Shown piece by piece: positions 25,660-34,059 of a stretch of DNA of 64,000 nucleotides. The stretch lies in NCBI GenBank assembly GCA_022483015.1, contig JAKVOB010000001.1:1016902-1080901 (forward strand), in the 5' to 3' direction. The translations under genes and the position numbers were made by a program. This DNA comes from Atopobiaceae bacterium (GTDB lineage Bacteria > Actinomycetota > Coriobacteriia > Coriobacteriales > Atopobiaceae). The first letter of the stretch is position 1. Each line of letters begins with the position of its first letter. The notes under the pieces were generated by a model. It saw only the letters and a list, made by a program, of their open reading frames with translations. It was not told the origin of the DNA and ran no database searches.

Positions 25660-28422
25660 CTACAGTGTCAGCTCCTCGCTGCAGGTGGAGTGTGTGATCG
25701 TGGAGGCTGTGCTGCGTACCATCGTGGCCGACAGGTCGTCTGCCACCTCGAGCGGGTCGAAGTCGTTCCCATGCCATGAGAACGTCAGCCGGATGGCATC
25801 CTCGGCCTCGTCGTACTCGAGCCCTATGGAGAGTGGCTCCTGCGCCGAGAGCTCGCTCGCATGCGGGAGGATGGTCTGGATGCCCAGCTCCTCCACGCAG
25901 CGCAGGATCGAGTCGACCTGCCTGCGCGAGAGGGCATGACGCTTGCCGAACTCCTTGAAGGCGTTGTTCATGCCTACGAAGTCGAACCCTGCCGACACGA
26001 TCTGGTAGCGGAAGACCTTGAGGTGCTTGATGAAGATGCGGGTGTTGGTGCCCTTGGGGTGCTCGAAGACCTCCTGCGGAGTGCCCTGCTCGTAGACGAT
26101 GCCCTCGTCCATGAACAGGACGCGGGTGGACACGTCATAGGCGAAGCGCATCTCGTGCGTGACGATGAGCATGGTCATGCCGGTCTGGGCCAGGCGCTTG
26201 ATGACGGCCAGGACCTCGCCGACCATGGTGGGGTCGAGGGCGCTCGTGGGCTCGTCGAACAGGATCACGTCTGGGTGCATGGCGAGCGCGCGCGCGATGG
26301 CGGCACGCTGCTTCTGGCCACCCGAGAGCTCGCTTGGGTAGGCGAGCGCCCGCTCGGTGAGGCCCATCGATGCCAGGAGCCGCATCCCCTCGTCGTAGGC
26401 GTCCTGGCGGCTGGTCCCCTTGAGCTCGACCGGTGCCAGCATGACGTTCTCGATGATGGTGAGGTGGTCGAAGAGGTTGAAGCTCTGGAACACCATCCCC
26501 ATGTGCTCATGGACCTCGTTGATGTCCGTGGCGGGGTCGCAGGTGTCGGTCCCCATCACCGTGATGGTGCCCTCGGTGGGGACCTCGAGGTGGTCGATGC
26601 AGCGCAGGAAGGTCGACTTGCCGCAGCCCGACGGCCCGATGATCGAGATGACCTCGCCAGGCATCACCTCGGCGTTGACGTCCGTGAGCGGCGTGGCCTC
26701 GGCATAGGACTTCCTGAGGTGGGAGACCGTGATGATGGGCTCGCCCGTGCCCTGGGTGGAGGGCACCTGCGGGAGGTCCCTCTCGGGGGCCGTGCCCTGC
26801 GTCGCCTTCCAGGCGTCCATGTCGACGTCACGGACCTCCTTGGAACGGTGCGCGGGGTCGATCCGGCGGCTCGCGCGGTCGAGGACGATCGAGAAGAGCC
26901 ATGAGAGCCCCAGGTAGATGAGGGCCGTCGAGACGAGCGGGAAGAAGGCGTCGAACGTCTTGCTGCGAATGAGGTCCGAGACCTTGGTGAGGTCCATCAC
27001 GGCGATGAAGCCCACTATGGACGTGGCCTTGAACATGCTGATGAACTCGCCCTTGTAGATGGGCAGGATGGCACGGATGACCTGCGGCGCGATGATCTTG
27101 GTGAAGGTCTTCGTCCCGTTGAAGCCGAGCGCCTGGGCTGCCTCGGTCTGCCCGGCGTCGATGCCGTCGATGCCCGTGCACATGATCTCTGCCGTATAGA
27201 TGCCGAAGTTGATGGCGAAGCCGATGATGGCGACCACGACGCCCGAGAGCCCGCTCGAGGCGAAGACCAGGTAGTACAGGAGCATGAGGATGACGACCTC
27301 GGGGATGCCCTGGACGATGCGGACGAGGGCCGCGGCGGTCCTCGACAGCCAGCGCCTGCGGCTCCTCTGCATCATGCAGACGCCGAAGCCCAACGCCGTC
27401 CCGAGCACGGCCGAGGCAAAGGTGATGGTGAGGGTCACGCCGAGCCCCGAGAGGATGAGCTGCCAGCGGTCACCCTGCACGAAGGTCTTGTCGAAGCCGG
27501 ACGTGACGGCCGTGAGGATGCCGGAGGCGCCGGATCCCGTCTCCCCATCCGAGGTGACCCCCTGGTCCGATGCCTTCGTGACGAGCGTGATGCCTCCCGT
27601 GTAATGGCTCGTGGCGAAGTCGACGCTCTGCCTGCGCTCGTCCGTGATCGTGATGGACCCTGACGCGATGTCGGCGGAGCCTCCGGTCAGGGCGGGGATG
27701 ATGGAGGAGAACTTGCCCTGCTGTATGTCGACGTTCATGCCCATGTCCTTGGCGACCATGAGGACGAGCTCGACCTCGAGGCCGGAGCTCGTCCCGTCGT
27801 CGGCGACGTAGGACATGGGGACCAGGGTGGAGTCGTGGATGTAGCGTAGGGTCCCGTTAGGTGCGTCATAGCACTCGTACTGGGACCAGTCGATCTTCAT
27901 CCTGGACTCATCCCCCGAGAGCCACTTCTCCTTGAGGTCGTCCATGGTGCCGTCTGCCAGGTATTTCTCGACGATGGCGCTCACTTGGGCTGTATAGGGG
28001 CTGTCCTTGGCAAGTGCCAGCGCGTAGTCCTCCTCGTCGACGGTCTGCGGGAACGCCTTGAGCTCCGGATGGTTGGCGACGATGAGTCGCGCCACCGGAT
28101 CGTCGATGGCTAGGGCGTCGGCGTAACCCGAGATGACGGCCTGCACGCTGGAACTCGTGTCATCGTAGAAGTCGAAGGTCAGGTCTGGGATGGTCCTCGA
28201 TACGATCTGGTCGTAGACGGTCCCGGTCAGGGTGGAGATGGTCGTTCCCCCGAAGTCCGAGAGGGATGTGAAGCGTGCCGTGCCATCCTCCGCGCGGGCT
28301 GGGGCGGGTGCTGCCACGAGGGTCAGCAGGCAGCTGACGATGACGGTGCAGGCGAGAAGCACGTGACGCCAGCGAGGTCTCGGCGTCGCTGCCTTCCCAT
28401 GTGCGGTGGATGCGGCCCGCAT
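25660..28422 (-). CDS. Single-chain amino-acid ABC transporter (binding lobes, permease, ATPase, extra C-terminal domain)
   Basis: A 920-residue protein. After a signal-anchor (18-42), residues ~50-165 match the second half of a family-3 solute-binding protein (tonic end [14 protein letters not shown]). Residues ~185-295 match the first half (GTLRYIHDS... [21 protein letters not shown]), so the lobes are in swapped order. A HisM/GlnP-type permease follows (~315-525; [14 protein letters not shown] loop), then a GlnQ-type ATPase (~555-795; Walker [10 protein letters not shown], signature [24 protein letters not shown]). The last ~125 residues ([12 protein letters not shown]... [10 protein letters not shown]) resemble a degenerate HATPase_c_2 (anti-sigma/GHKL) fold. 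All parts of an importer are thus in one chain, which must dimerise. Substrate is probably a polar amino acid. Perfect AAGGAGG site; it lies 151 bp after the GntR gene on the same strand. Confidence 0.88.
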   Translation of the reverse strand: MRAASTAHGKAATPRPRWRHVLLACTVIVSCLLTLVAAPAPARAEDGTARFTSLSDFGGTTISTLTGTVYDQIVSRTIPDLTFDFYDDTSSSVQAVISGYADALAIDDPVARLIVANHPELKAFPQTVDEEDYALALAKDSPYTAQVSAIVEKYLADGTMDDLKEKWLSGDESRMKIDWSQYECYDAPNGTLRYIHDSTLVPMSYVADDGTSSGLEVELVLMVAKDMGMNVDIQQGKFSSIIPALTGGSADIASGSITITDERRQSVDFATSHYTGGITLVTKASDQGVTSDGETGSGASGILTAVTSGFDKTFVQGDRWQLILSGLGVTLTITFASAVLGTALGFGVCMMQRSRRRWLSRTAAALVRIVQGIPEVVILMLLYYLVFASSGLSGVVVAIIGFAINFGIYTAEIMCTGIDGIDAGQTEAAQALGFNGTKTFTKIIAPQVIRAILPIYKGEFISMFKATSIVGFIAVMDLTKVSDLIRSKTFDAFFPLVSTALIYLGLSWLFSIVLDRASRRIDPAHRSKEVRDVDMDAWKATQGTAPERDLPQVPSTQGTGEPIITVSHLRKSYAEATPLTDVNAEVMPGEVISIIGPSGCGKSTFLRCIDHLEVPTEGTITVMGTDTCDPATDINEVHEHMGMVFQSFNLFDHLTIIENVMLAPVELKGTSRQDAYDEGMRLLASMGLTERALAYPSELSGGQKQRAAIARALAMHPDVILFDEPTSALDPTMVGEVLAVIKRLAQTGMTMLIVTHEMRFAYDVSTRVLFMDEGIVYEQGTPQEVFEHPKGTNTRIFIKHLKVFRYQIVSAGFDFVGMNNAFKEFGKRHALSRRQVDSILRCVEELGIQTILPHASELSAQEPLSIGLEYDEAEDAIRLTFSWHGNDFDPLEVADDLSATMVRSTASTITHSTCSEELTL

Positions 28423-28481
28423 GGTGCCTCCTTGCCTGGTGGCCTGGAGCGAATGCCCTGTCCATCCTGTCTATCACAGTG

Positions 28482-28494
28482 TCGGTGCCGGTCA
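28482..28494. promoter_or_regulatory. Candidate operator ahead of the single-chain ABC gene
   Basis: The odd palindrome CTGT-CTATC-ACAG lies about 60 bp upstream of the start, between the GntR gene and the transporter gene. It is a possible regulator site. Based only on symmetry. Confidence 0.25.
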
Positions 28495-28573
28495 GGCCAT
28501 GAGCCAGCATGCGTCTGGCAGACGTGGGGAATCGCTCGGGAAGCGGGGGTCGGCGACCGTGGCTCTCGGGGTC

Positions 28574-29377
28574 CTAGGGCACCAGGACCTTCTTGGCGGC
28601 GGTGCTGCCGTCCATTCCGAGGTCCATCACGTAGCGGGTGGCATCCCCTGGGGCGACGACCTCGCAGCGCTCGCATACCTTGCCATGGACGTCGGAGGCC
28701 TGCCGGGTGATGCGGAAGGTGGCCGACCCCGCCTTGCGGTTCAGGGTCGCGGCCTCGTCTGCGGTCAGGACGGACGCCTCGTGCACCTCATGGGCCGATG
28801 CGAGGGCGACCCCCGACCTGCGCACGATGGCCTCGTAGAGCGACCCCTCCACGTCCGCGCGCGTGAGGCCGGGGCAACGGACCTCGGGCACGCAGGAGCG
28901 CTCCAGCAGGAGCGGCCTGCCATCGGCACGGCGAACGCGCACCACCCGATAGACGATGTCGGTCGGGTGGATGCCGAGGACCGCGGCCATGTCGGTGCCG
29001 GCAGCCTCCTCGTGGAAGTCGAGCAGCTCCGAGGAGGGCTCCATGCCCATCAGGCGGACCTCGGTGGTGAAGTTGTAGAGGCCGTGCAGGTCACGGTCGA
29101 GCTTGGGGTGCGAGACGAACGACCCTCTCCCGGCCCGGCGGATCACGAGGCCCTCGTCGACCAGCAGGGCATAGGCGCCTCGCACGGTGGAGACGCCGAT
29201 GCCGAGGTCGCGGCTCAAGGACTGCTCGGTGGGGAGGCGGTCGCCCTCCGTGAGCCGCCCGGCCCCGATGCGGGACCTGAGCACGTCCGCAAGCTGGCGA
29301 TAGAGCGGGGTCGAGGAGGCCTGGTCGAGGTCGTCGGCCGAGACGAGGGGAGACCCTGGTGTCATCGCGTCTGGCAT
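28574..29377 (-). CDS. GntR/HutC-family regulator with UTRA domain
   Basis: A 267-residue repressor or activator. Residues about 20-88 are the GntR winged helix (TPLYRQLADVLRSRIGAGRL, LPTEQSLSRDLGIGVSTVR). Residues about 105-250 form a UTRA ligand-binding domain, which in related proteins binds sugar phosphates or amino-acid-derived ligands. The start ATG 29377 has GAGAGGAA upstream. It is divergent from the nanE-like/glycyl radical operon across 161 bp and is followed on its own strand by the single-chain amino-acid ABC transporter, so it could control both. The ligand is probably an intermediate of the glycyl radical pathway. Confidence 0.9.
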   Translation of the reverse strand: MPDAMTPGSPLVSADDLDQASSTPLYRQLADVLRSRIGAGRLTEGDRLPTEQSLSRDLGIGVSTVRGAYALLVDEGLVIRRAGRGSFVSHPKLDRDLHGLYNFTTEVRLMGMEPSSELLDFHEEAAGTDMAAVLGIHPTDIVYRVVRVRRADGRPLLLERSCVPEVRCPGLTRADVEGSLYEAIVRRSGVALASAHEVHEASVLTADEAATLNRKAGSATFRITRQASDVHGKVCERCEVVAPGDATRYVMDLGMDGSTAAKKVLVP

Positions 29378-29444
29378 ATGGCTCGTTCCTCTCGTCGGGG
29401 GCGTCCTTCCTGGCCACAGTCTAGCGCACCTCCCTGTCGCTCCG

Positions 29445-29500
29445 TGATATTCTATGAAACAACCCAAAGAAATAGAAGAAATAGAAGAAATGCGGTATGC
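29445..29500. promoter_or_regulatory. Operator/promoter between GntR and nanE-like operon
   Basis: An AT-rich patch with TTCTAT (29450-29455) facing two ATAGAA half-sites (29472-29477, 29481-29486), and a GAAATA direct repeat. A TATGCT hexamer near 29495 could be the -10 of the rightward operon. It is the likely binding region of the divergent GntR protein. Confidence 0.4.
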
Positions 29501-29538
29501 TACGAGCTGGCACGCATGCTCCACGACAAGGAGGCACC

Positions 29539-30282
29539 ATGACCGAAGACCAGAGGAAGTCCCTGCTCGACAGCCTGAGGGGCGGGCTGATCGTGAGCTG
29601 CCAGACGCAGCCCGACGACCCCATCTACACCCCGGACATGTCCACCAAGATGGCCGAGGCGGCCGAGTGGGGCGGTGCCGTGGGCATCCGTGCCAACGAC
29701 CCCGACCAGATCGCCAGGATCAAGGCTGCCGTGAGCTTGCCGGTCATCGGGCTCTGGAAGGTCTGGCATGACGACACGGACGTCTTCATCACGCCGACGA
29801 TGCACGAGGTGGAGGCCATCATCGAGGCCGGTGCCGACATCGTCGCCATGGACTGCACGGCGCAGGTGACGCACGAGGGCACACGGGCGTGGGACCTCCT
29901 GCCCCAGGTGCGCGAGCGGTTCCCCGAGGTCATGACCTTCGCGGATGTCTCGGACGTGGAGGAGGGGCGGCATGCCGTGGAGGCTGGCGCCGACATCGTG
30001 GCCCCGACCCTCTACGGTTACACGGCCGCGACGGGCAGCATCGAGTCCGCCGACTACCGCATGCTCGCGCAGTTCTGCCGCGAGTTCGCGGGCGAGTGCT
30101 GCGTCATGATGGAGGGGCACATCTATACCCCCGAGGATGCCATGAAGTGCATCTTCCTTGGGGCCCACTCCGTGGTCGTGGGGAGCGCCATCACGCGCCC
30201 CCAGCTCATCACCAAGCGGTTCGTCGACCTGCTCGACGGCTATACCACCAACTGGCGTGATGCCGAGAAGGCCAGCCACTAG
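29539..30282 (+). CDS. NanE-like sugar-phosphate 2-epimerase (divergent)
   Basis: A 247-residue TIM-barrel protein of the N-acetylmannosamine-6-phosphate 2-epimerase family. It retains the probable catalytic Lys74 (IGLWK) and Glu192 (MMEGHI), the GIRAN phosphate-side Arg, and the C-terminal VVVGSAITRP phosphate loop. It departs from typical NanE at the substrate pocket: the usual DATxRxRP is DCTAQVTHEG, LMADIST is TFADVSD, TTLSGYT is PTLYGYT, and EGRI is EGHI. So it is likely an epimerase of another hexose/amino-sugar phosphate or a related aldehyde. AAGGAGG site before ATG 29539. First gene of the operon with a glycyl radical enzyme; no sialic-acid lyase, NanK, NagA or NagB is nearby. Confidence 0.8.
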   Translation: MTEDQRKSLLDSLRGGLIVSCQTQPDDPIYTPDMSTKMAEAAEWGGAVGIRANDPDQIARIKAAVSLPVIGLWKVWHDDTDVFITPTMHEVEAIIEAGADIVAMDCTAQVTHEGTRAWDLLPQVRERFPEVMTFADVSDVEEGRHAVEAGADIVAPTLYGYTAATGSIESADYRMLAQFCREFAGECCVMMEGHIYTPEDAMKCIFLGAHSVVVGSAITRPQLITKRFVDLLDGYTTNWRDAEKASH

Positions 30283-30316
30283 ACGGCAGCCCACGGCATG
30301 AGGGGAGGGTGCGACC

Positions 30317-32608
30317 ATGTCACACGTGAACGTCGACGGCGCTCAGAACGTCGAGGTCAGCAAGCCCATTCCATGCGAGAGGACCCCGTCCGAGCAGCTC
30401 GCGCTCATGGAGGCCTACACGCAGGCGCACCGCGCGCACTCGGGGGGCGACAAGGCGCGGCGCGAGGTCGAGTGCCTCAAGGTCATCTATCCGGCCCTGT
30501 TCAGGCACATGGAGCCTGCCGACCTCATCGCGGGGCGTCTCGACTTCCTGCCCATCGGGTTCGGCTCGGTCACCTCGGTGGGCGGCGTGGGCCACTACTG
30601 CGTCTTCCACAAGCTGCGCGCCTTCAAGCAGCTCCTCGCCACGGACGAGGAGCGTGCCCGCGTGGACGCGCTCTATGACTACTGGCAGGACCACGACACC
30701 AAGTCGCTCTACTGCCAGGACGTGCTCGGCGACGCCACCACGGGCTTCTTCATGCAGTACGAGCCTCCCCTCATGGCGACGGCCCGGCTCTCGGGGATGA
30801 TGCTCGACTACACGAAGCTCATGCGCCTGGGCGTGGGCGGTCTCATCGCCGAGGTGGACGCCCGTATCGATGCCGCAGGCGAGAAGGACGGGTTCCTCCG
30901 TGCCAGCCGCGATGCGCTGGTGCTGTTCCAGCAGGTGATCGACCGTGAGGTCGAGCTCGTGCACGAGGCCATGGTCGGTACCGCTCCCGGGCGCATGGCC
31001 GAGCTCGAGCTCATGGCCGCCGACCTCGGGGCCGTGCGCGAGGCGCCGCCTCAGACCTTCCACCAGGCCCTGCAGCTCTTCTGGCTCTATGCCCTCTGCG
31101 CGGGATGCATCAACTACGGCCGCCTGGACGTCGTGCTGGGACCGTTCCTCGCCCACGACCTCGAGGAGGGCACCATCACGAGGGACGAGGCCCATGCCTA
31201 CGTGAAGAGCCTCTGGACCATGATCGAGAACCGCCGCACCACCGTGAACGGTCGCGTCATCGTGGGCGGCCAGGGACGGCCCGACCCGGGGGCGGCTGAC
31301 GAGTTCGCACGCATCTGCCTCGAGGTCTGCAAGGAGTGCCGCTATGTGGAGCCCCAGTTCACGCTCCGCTTCGACCACGAGACCCCGGCCGACATCCGCG
31401 ACATGGCCCTCGATGCCATCGGGGCCGGTGCCACCTACCCGACCCTGTACAACGATGACGTCGAGGTGCCGGCCGTCGAGTACGGCATGCGCGTCAGCCA
31501 CGCCGAGGCCGAGCAGTACGTGCCCTTCGGCTGCACGGAGTTCGTCATCCAAGGCAGGAGCGTGGGCACCCCCAACACGCTCATCAACCTCCTCAAGATC
31601 CTGCAGATGAGCCTCGAGGGCGGTGTCGACCCGTACGACGGCGTCGACAAGGGCGCCGGCGTGGCGGTCCTCCCGCTCGAACGGCTCACGTCCTTCGACG
31701 TCCTTCTCGACAACTACCACCGCCTGCTCGACCGCTACATGGACCTTGCCGTGGCAGACCAGGCCCATTCCTATGAGGTCATGAACCACGAGGTGAGCTT
31801 CCTGTTCACCTCGATCCTCATGGATGGGTGCCTCTCGCGCGGGAGGGCCCTCCTCGACGGGGGCGTCGAGATCCTGGGCGGCTCGTGCGAGACCTACGGC
31901 AACATCAACTCGTCCGATGCGCTCTGGGCCATGAAGACCCTCGTGTTCGACGAGGGGCGCTACACCCTGCGTCAGGTGGTCGACGCGATGGACGACGACT
32001 TCCGAGGACCGGGGGAGGAGCGCCTGCGCCTCGACCTCTGGCACGCCGACAAGTACGGCAACGACCTCGACGGCGTGGACGGCATGGCCAACGACCTCTA
32101 TGAGTACGTGGCCAAGGGCATCCGCGACCGGGGTATCAGGGCCGGTCTGGGCTACTTCCTCATCGTCATCTCGAACAACCAGACCAACACCGACTGGGGC
32201 CACATGACGGCGGCGAGCCCGGACGGCAGGCACGCCGGGCTCTACCTCAATCCCGCCAACAACCCGCAGGGTGGTGCCGCCACGAGCGGTCCCACGGCGA
32301 TGCTCAACTCCCTTGCCAGGTTCGATGCGCGCTATCACGCGGGGAGCGTCCAGAACATCAAGTTCACGCCGCGCATGTTCAACCATGACCGCAAGAAGGT
32401 GAAGGTCCTCTTCGACACCTACTTCCGTCGTGGCGGCTGCCAGCTCATGGTGACCGTGTGCGACCGGGGCCAGCTCGAGGACGCCCAGGTCCATCCCGAG
32501 CGCTATCCCGACCTCATCGTGCGGGTGGCGGGCTACAGCGCCGTCTTCGTCGACCTGCCCCGCGACGTGCAGGACGAGGTCATCTCGCGCACGCTCTGGG
32601 ACGAGTAG
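30317..32608 (+). CDS. Glycyl radical enzyme of the PFL/glycerol-dehydratase family, substrate unknown
   Basis: A 763-residue anaerobic radical enzyme. The C-terminal glycyl loop RVAGYSAVFVDL has the radical Gly739. The active-site thiyl Cys406 is in GCTEFVIQGRS. The +2 Glu408 gives Cys-x-Glu, the pattern of eliminase-type members (glycerol dehydratase, choline lyase, propanediol dehydratase), not the Cys-Cys of pyruvate formate-lyase. The N-terminal PFL domain (GRLDFLPIGFGS, VYP-like segments) and length are normal. The next gene is its own activase, 11 bp away. With an upstream NanE-like epimerase and a UTRA regulator, a sugar-phosphate-derived or polyol-type substrate is plausible. None of the characterised subfamily signatures (choline, hydroxyproline, isethionate, arylacetate) is clearly present. 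Confidence 0.88.
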   Translation: MSHVNVDGAQNVEVSKPIPCERTPSEQLALMEAYTQAHRAHSGGDKARREVECLKVIYPALFRHMEPADLIAGRLDFLPIGFGSVTSVGGVGHYCVFHKLRAFKQLLATDEERARVDALYDYWQDHDTKSLYCQDVLGDATTGFFMQYEPPLMATARLSGMMLDYTKLMRLGVGGLIAEVDARIDAAGEKDGFLRASRDALVLFQQVIDREVELVHEAMVGTAPGRMAELELMAADLGAVREAPPQTFHQALQLFWLYALCAGCINYGRLDVVLGPFLAHDLEEGTITRDEAHAYVKSLWTMIENRRTTVNGRVIVGGQGRPDPGAADEFARICLEVCKECRYVEPQFTLRFDHETPADIRDMALDAIGAGATYPTLYNDDVEVPAVEYGMRVSHAEAEQYVPFGCTEFVIQGRSVGTPNTLINLLKILQMSLEGGVDPYDGVDKGAGVAVLPLERLTSFDVLLDNYHRLLDRYMDLAVADQAHSYEVMNHEVSFLFTSILMDGCLSRGRALLDGGVEILGGSCETYGNINSSDALWAMKTLVFDEGRYTLRQVVDAMDDDFRGPGEERLRLDLWHADKYGNDLDGVDGMANDLYEYVAKGIRDRGIRAGLGYFLIVISNNQTNTDWGHMTAASPDGRHAGLYLNPANNPQGGAATSGPTAMLNSLARFDARYHAGSVQNIKFTPRMFNHDRKKVKVLFDTYFRRGGCQLMVTVCDRGQLEDAQVHPERYPDLIVRVAGYSAVFVDLPRDVQDEVISRTLWDE

Positions 32609-32619
32609 GGGGGGCGGCC

Positions 32620-33576
32620 ATGGGTGACATCGAGGGGGCGACACGCGCGGCCGACGAGGGCACGGTGCTTCTCGTCATGAACCTCGAGCGCTTCGCGACG
32701 CACGACGGTCCCGGCATCCGCACGGTGGTCTTCCTCAAGGGCTGCCCGCTGCACTGCCCGTGGTGTGCCAACCCCGAGACGCAGATGGCAGGGCCGGTCG
32801 TCTTCCATGACGTCCGTCGGTGCGTGGGATGTGCCGCCTGCGAGAGGGCCTGTCCGGCCGGGGCCATCACGATGCGGGAGGATGCCGACGGGAGCCCGTG
32901 CCCCTCGTTCGACCTCGGGCGTTGTGACGGGTGCGGCGCCTGCGAGCGCGCGTGCCTCCACGAGGCCATCGCGTTGCAGGGCCGTCGTCGAAGCGTGCGC
33001 GCCGTCCTCGACGAGGTCCTGCGCGACGCCGACTACTACGAGGCGTCGGGAGGCGGCCTCACCGTGAGCGGCGGCGAGCCCCTGGCGGTCCCCGCCCAGG
33101 TGATGCCGCTGCTTCGCGAGGCCAAGGCGCGCGGGCTCGATACGGCCATCGAGACCTGCGGAAACGTTCCCCTTGACATCATCGAGGAGGCAGAGCCCCT
33201 GGTGGACCACTTCCTCTATGACCTCAAGCATCTGGACGACCGGGTCCTGGCACGCGTCACAGGCGGGGACGGCGTCCTCATCAAGGGCAACCTCGCCTGG
33301 CTGGCACGGCGCTGCCCCCAGAAGGTGAACGCGCACATCCCCGTGATCCCGGGGTTCAACTATGACGCTGGCGTGCTGCGGCCCATGATCGGGTGGCTGC
33401 ATGAGGTGGGTGTCACCCGGGTGAACCTGCTGCCGTACCACACGCTGGGGCTCGCCAAGTACGAGAAGCTGCATCGCGCGTACGACCTGCCACGTCAGGG
33501 CCTTGCCGACAAGGACCTCATGCCGTATCACGAGTACGCGCTGTCGCTTGGGATGGAGTCGAGGATCGGCGCCTGA
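32620..33576 (+). CDS. Glycyl radical enzyme activase (radical SAM)
   Basis: A 318-residue radical SAM protein that makes the glycyl radical on the upstream enzyme. The SAM cluster motif is C42-x3-C46-x2-C49 (GCPLHCPWC), preceded by RFATHDGPGIRT, the usual activase N-terminus. Two ferredoxin-type CxxCxxC...C motifs (CVGCAACERACPAGA and CDGCGACERACLHEA) lie in the 60-115 insert, as in activases of glycerol dehydratase-like enzymes; PFL activase itself lacks them. That supports a dehydratase-type partner. GGEP and the C-terminal NLLPYHTLGLAKYEKL are present. It starts 11 bp after the enzyme stop, at ATG 32620. Confidence 0.93.
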   Translation: MGDIEGATRAADEGTVLLVMNLERFATHDGPGIRTVVFLKGCPLHCPWCANPETQMAGPVVFHDVRRCVGCAACERACPAGAITMREDADGSPCPSFDLGRCDGCGACERACLHEAIALQGRRRSVRAVLDEVLRDADYYEASGGGLTVSGGEPLAVPAQVMPLLREAKARGLDTAIETCGNVPLDIIEEAEPLVDHFLYDLKHLDDRVLARVTGGDGVLIKGNLAWLARRCPQKVNAHIPVIPGFNYDAGVLRPMIGWLHEVGVTRVNLLPYHTLGLAKYEKLHRAYDLPRQGLADKDLMPYHEYALSLGMESRIGA

Positions 33577-33635
33577 CCCTGTGGCGGGTACAAGGAACGG
33601 GAACGCACATGGGGTCCGGGACCGGGGAGCATGCC

Positions 33636-33887
33636 ATGGCCATCATCTCGATCAACCACATCGTCGACGTGAACCACCTCGTGGAGGACGCTGGGCTTCC
33701 CTACAAGGTGCATCTGAGCGATGCCTGTGGCAGGCAGTCTTGCTGGGTCGAGGAGCTCGCGGCCCCTGCGAGCGACGACGAGAAGGCCGCCTCGCTCACG
33801 AGGCTCCACGACCTGCTCTCGGGCTACTTCCGCCCACGTCGCATCACGCTCGAGTTCGCCGAGGACGGCATGCGCTTCTGGGCGTGA
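33636..33887 (+). CDS. Small cytoplasmic protein of the glycyl radical operon
   Basis: An 83-residue protein from ATG 33636 with a GGGGAG site; an ATG at 33609 would add nine residues but is less well placed. It has VNHLVEDAGLPYKVHLSDACG at 10-30, with a Cys in a DACG motif and a nearby second Cys, and ends in an acidic-hydrophobic FAEDGMRFW. I do not recognise its function. It follows the activase by 59 bp and may be an accessory or a radical-enzyme stabiliser (a YfiD-like role is possible, but there is no glycyl motif). Confidence 0.65.
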   Translation: MAIISINHIVDVNHLVEDAGLPYKVHLSDACGRQSCWVEELAAPASDDEKAASLTRLHDLLSGYFRPRRITLEFAEDGMRFWA

Positions 33888-33928
33888 GGGGGGCGGGAGC
33901 CTTCCGCGCGACCCTCTCTCGGGCGAGC

Positions 33929-33951
33929 CCCCGAGGCCCTCCTGCTATACT
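33929..33951 (+). promoter_or_regulatory. Promoter of the first MFS gene
   Basis: A CTGCTATACTG block with a TATACT -10 at 33946-33951. The same block precedes the paralogous MFS gene at 60120. It gives a 5-prime leader of about 100 bases in both cases. The -35 is not canonical. Confidence 0.5.
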
Positions 33952-34059
33952 GCCCCTGTTGCCGTACGGCATGAGGGGCCGCCCCTCGCCGTCGTGCGCC
34001 TCGGACGACGGCCCATGTGGCCGGGACGTCCCCATCATTCCGCGGAAGGTCAATTCCCT

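Noticed and set aside
30317-32608. Pyruvate formate-lyase or arylacetate decarboxylase assignment
   Set aside because: Cys-Cys of PFL is absent, and the length, activase type and neighbours do not fit phenylacetate or indoleacetate decarboxylases.
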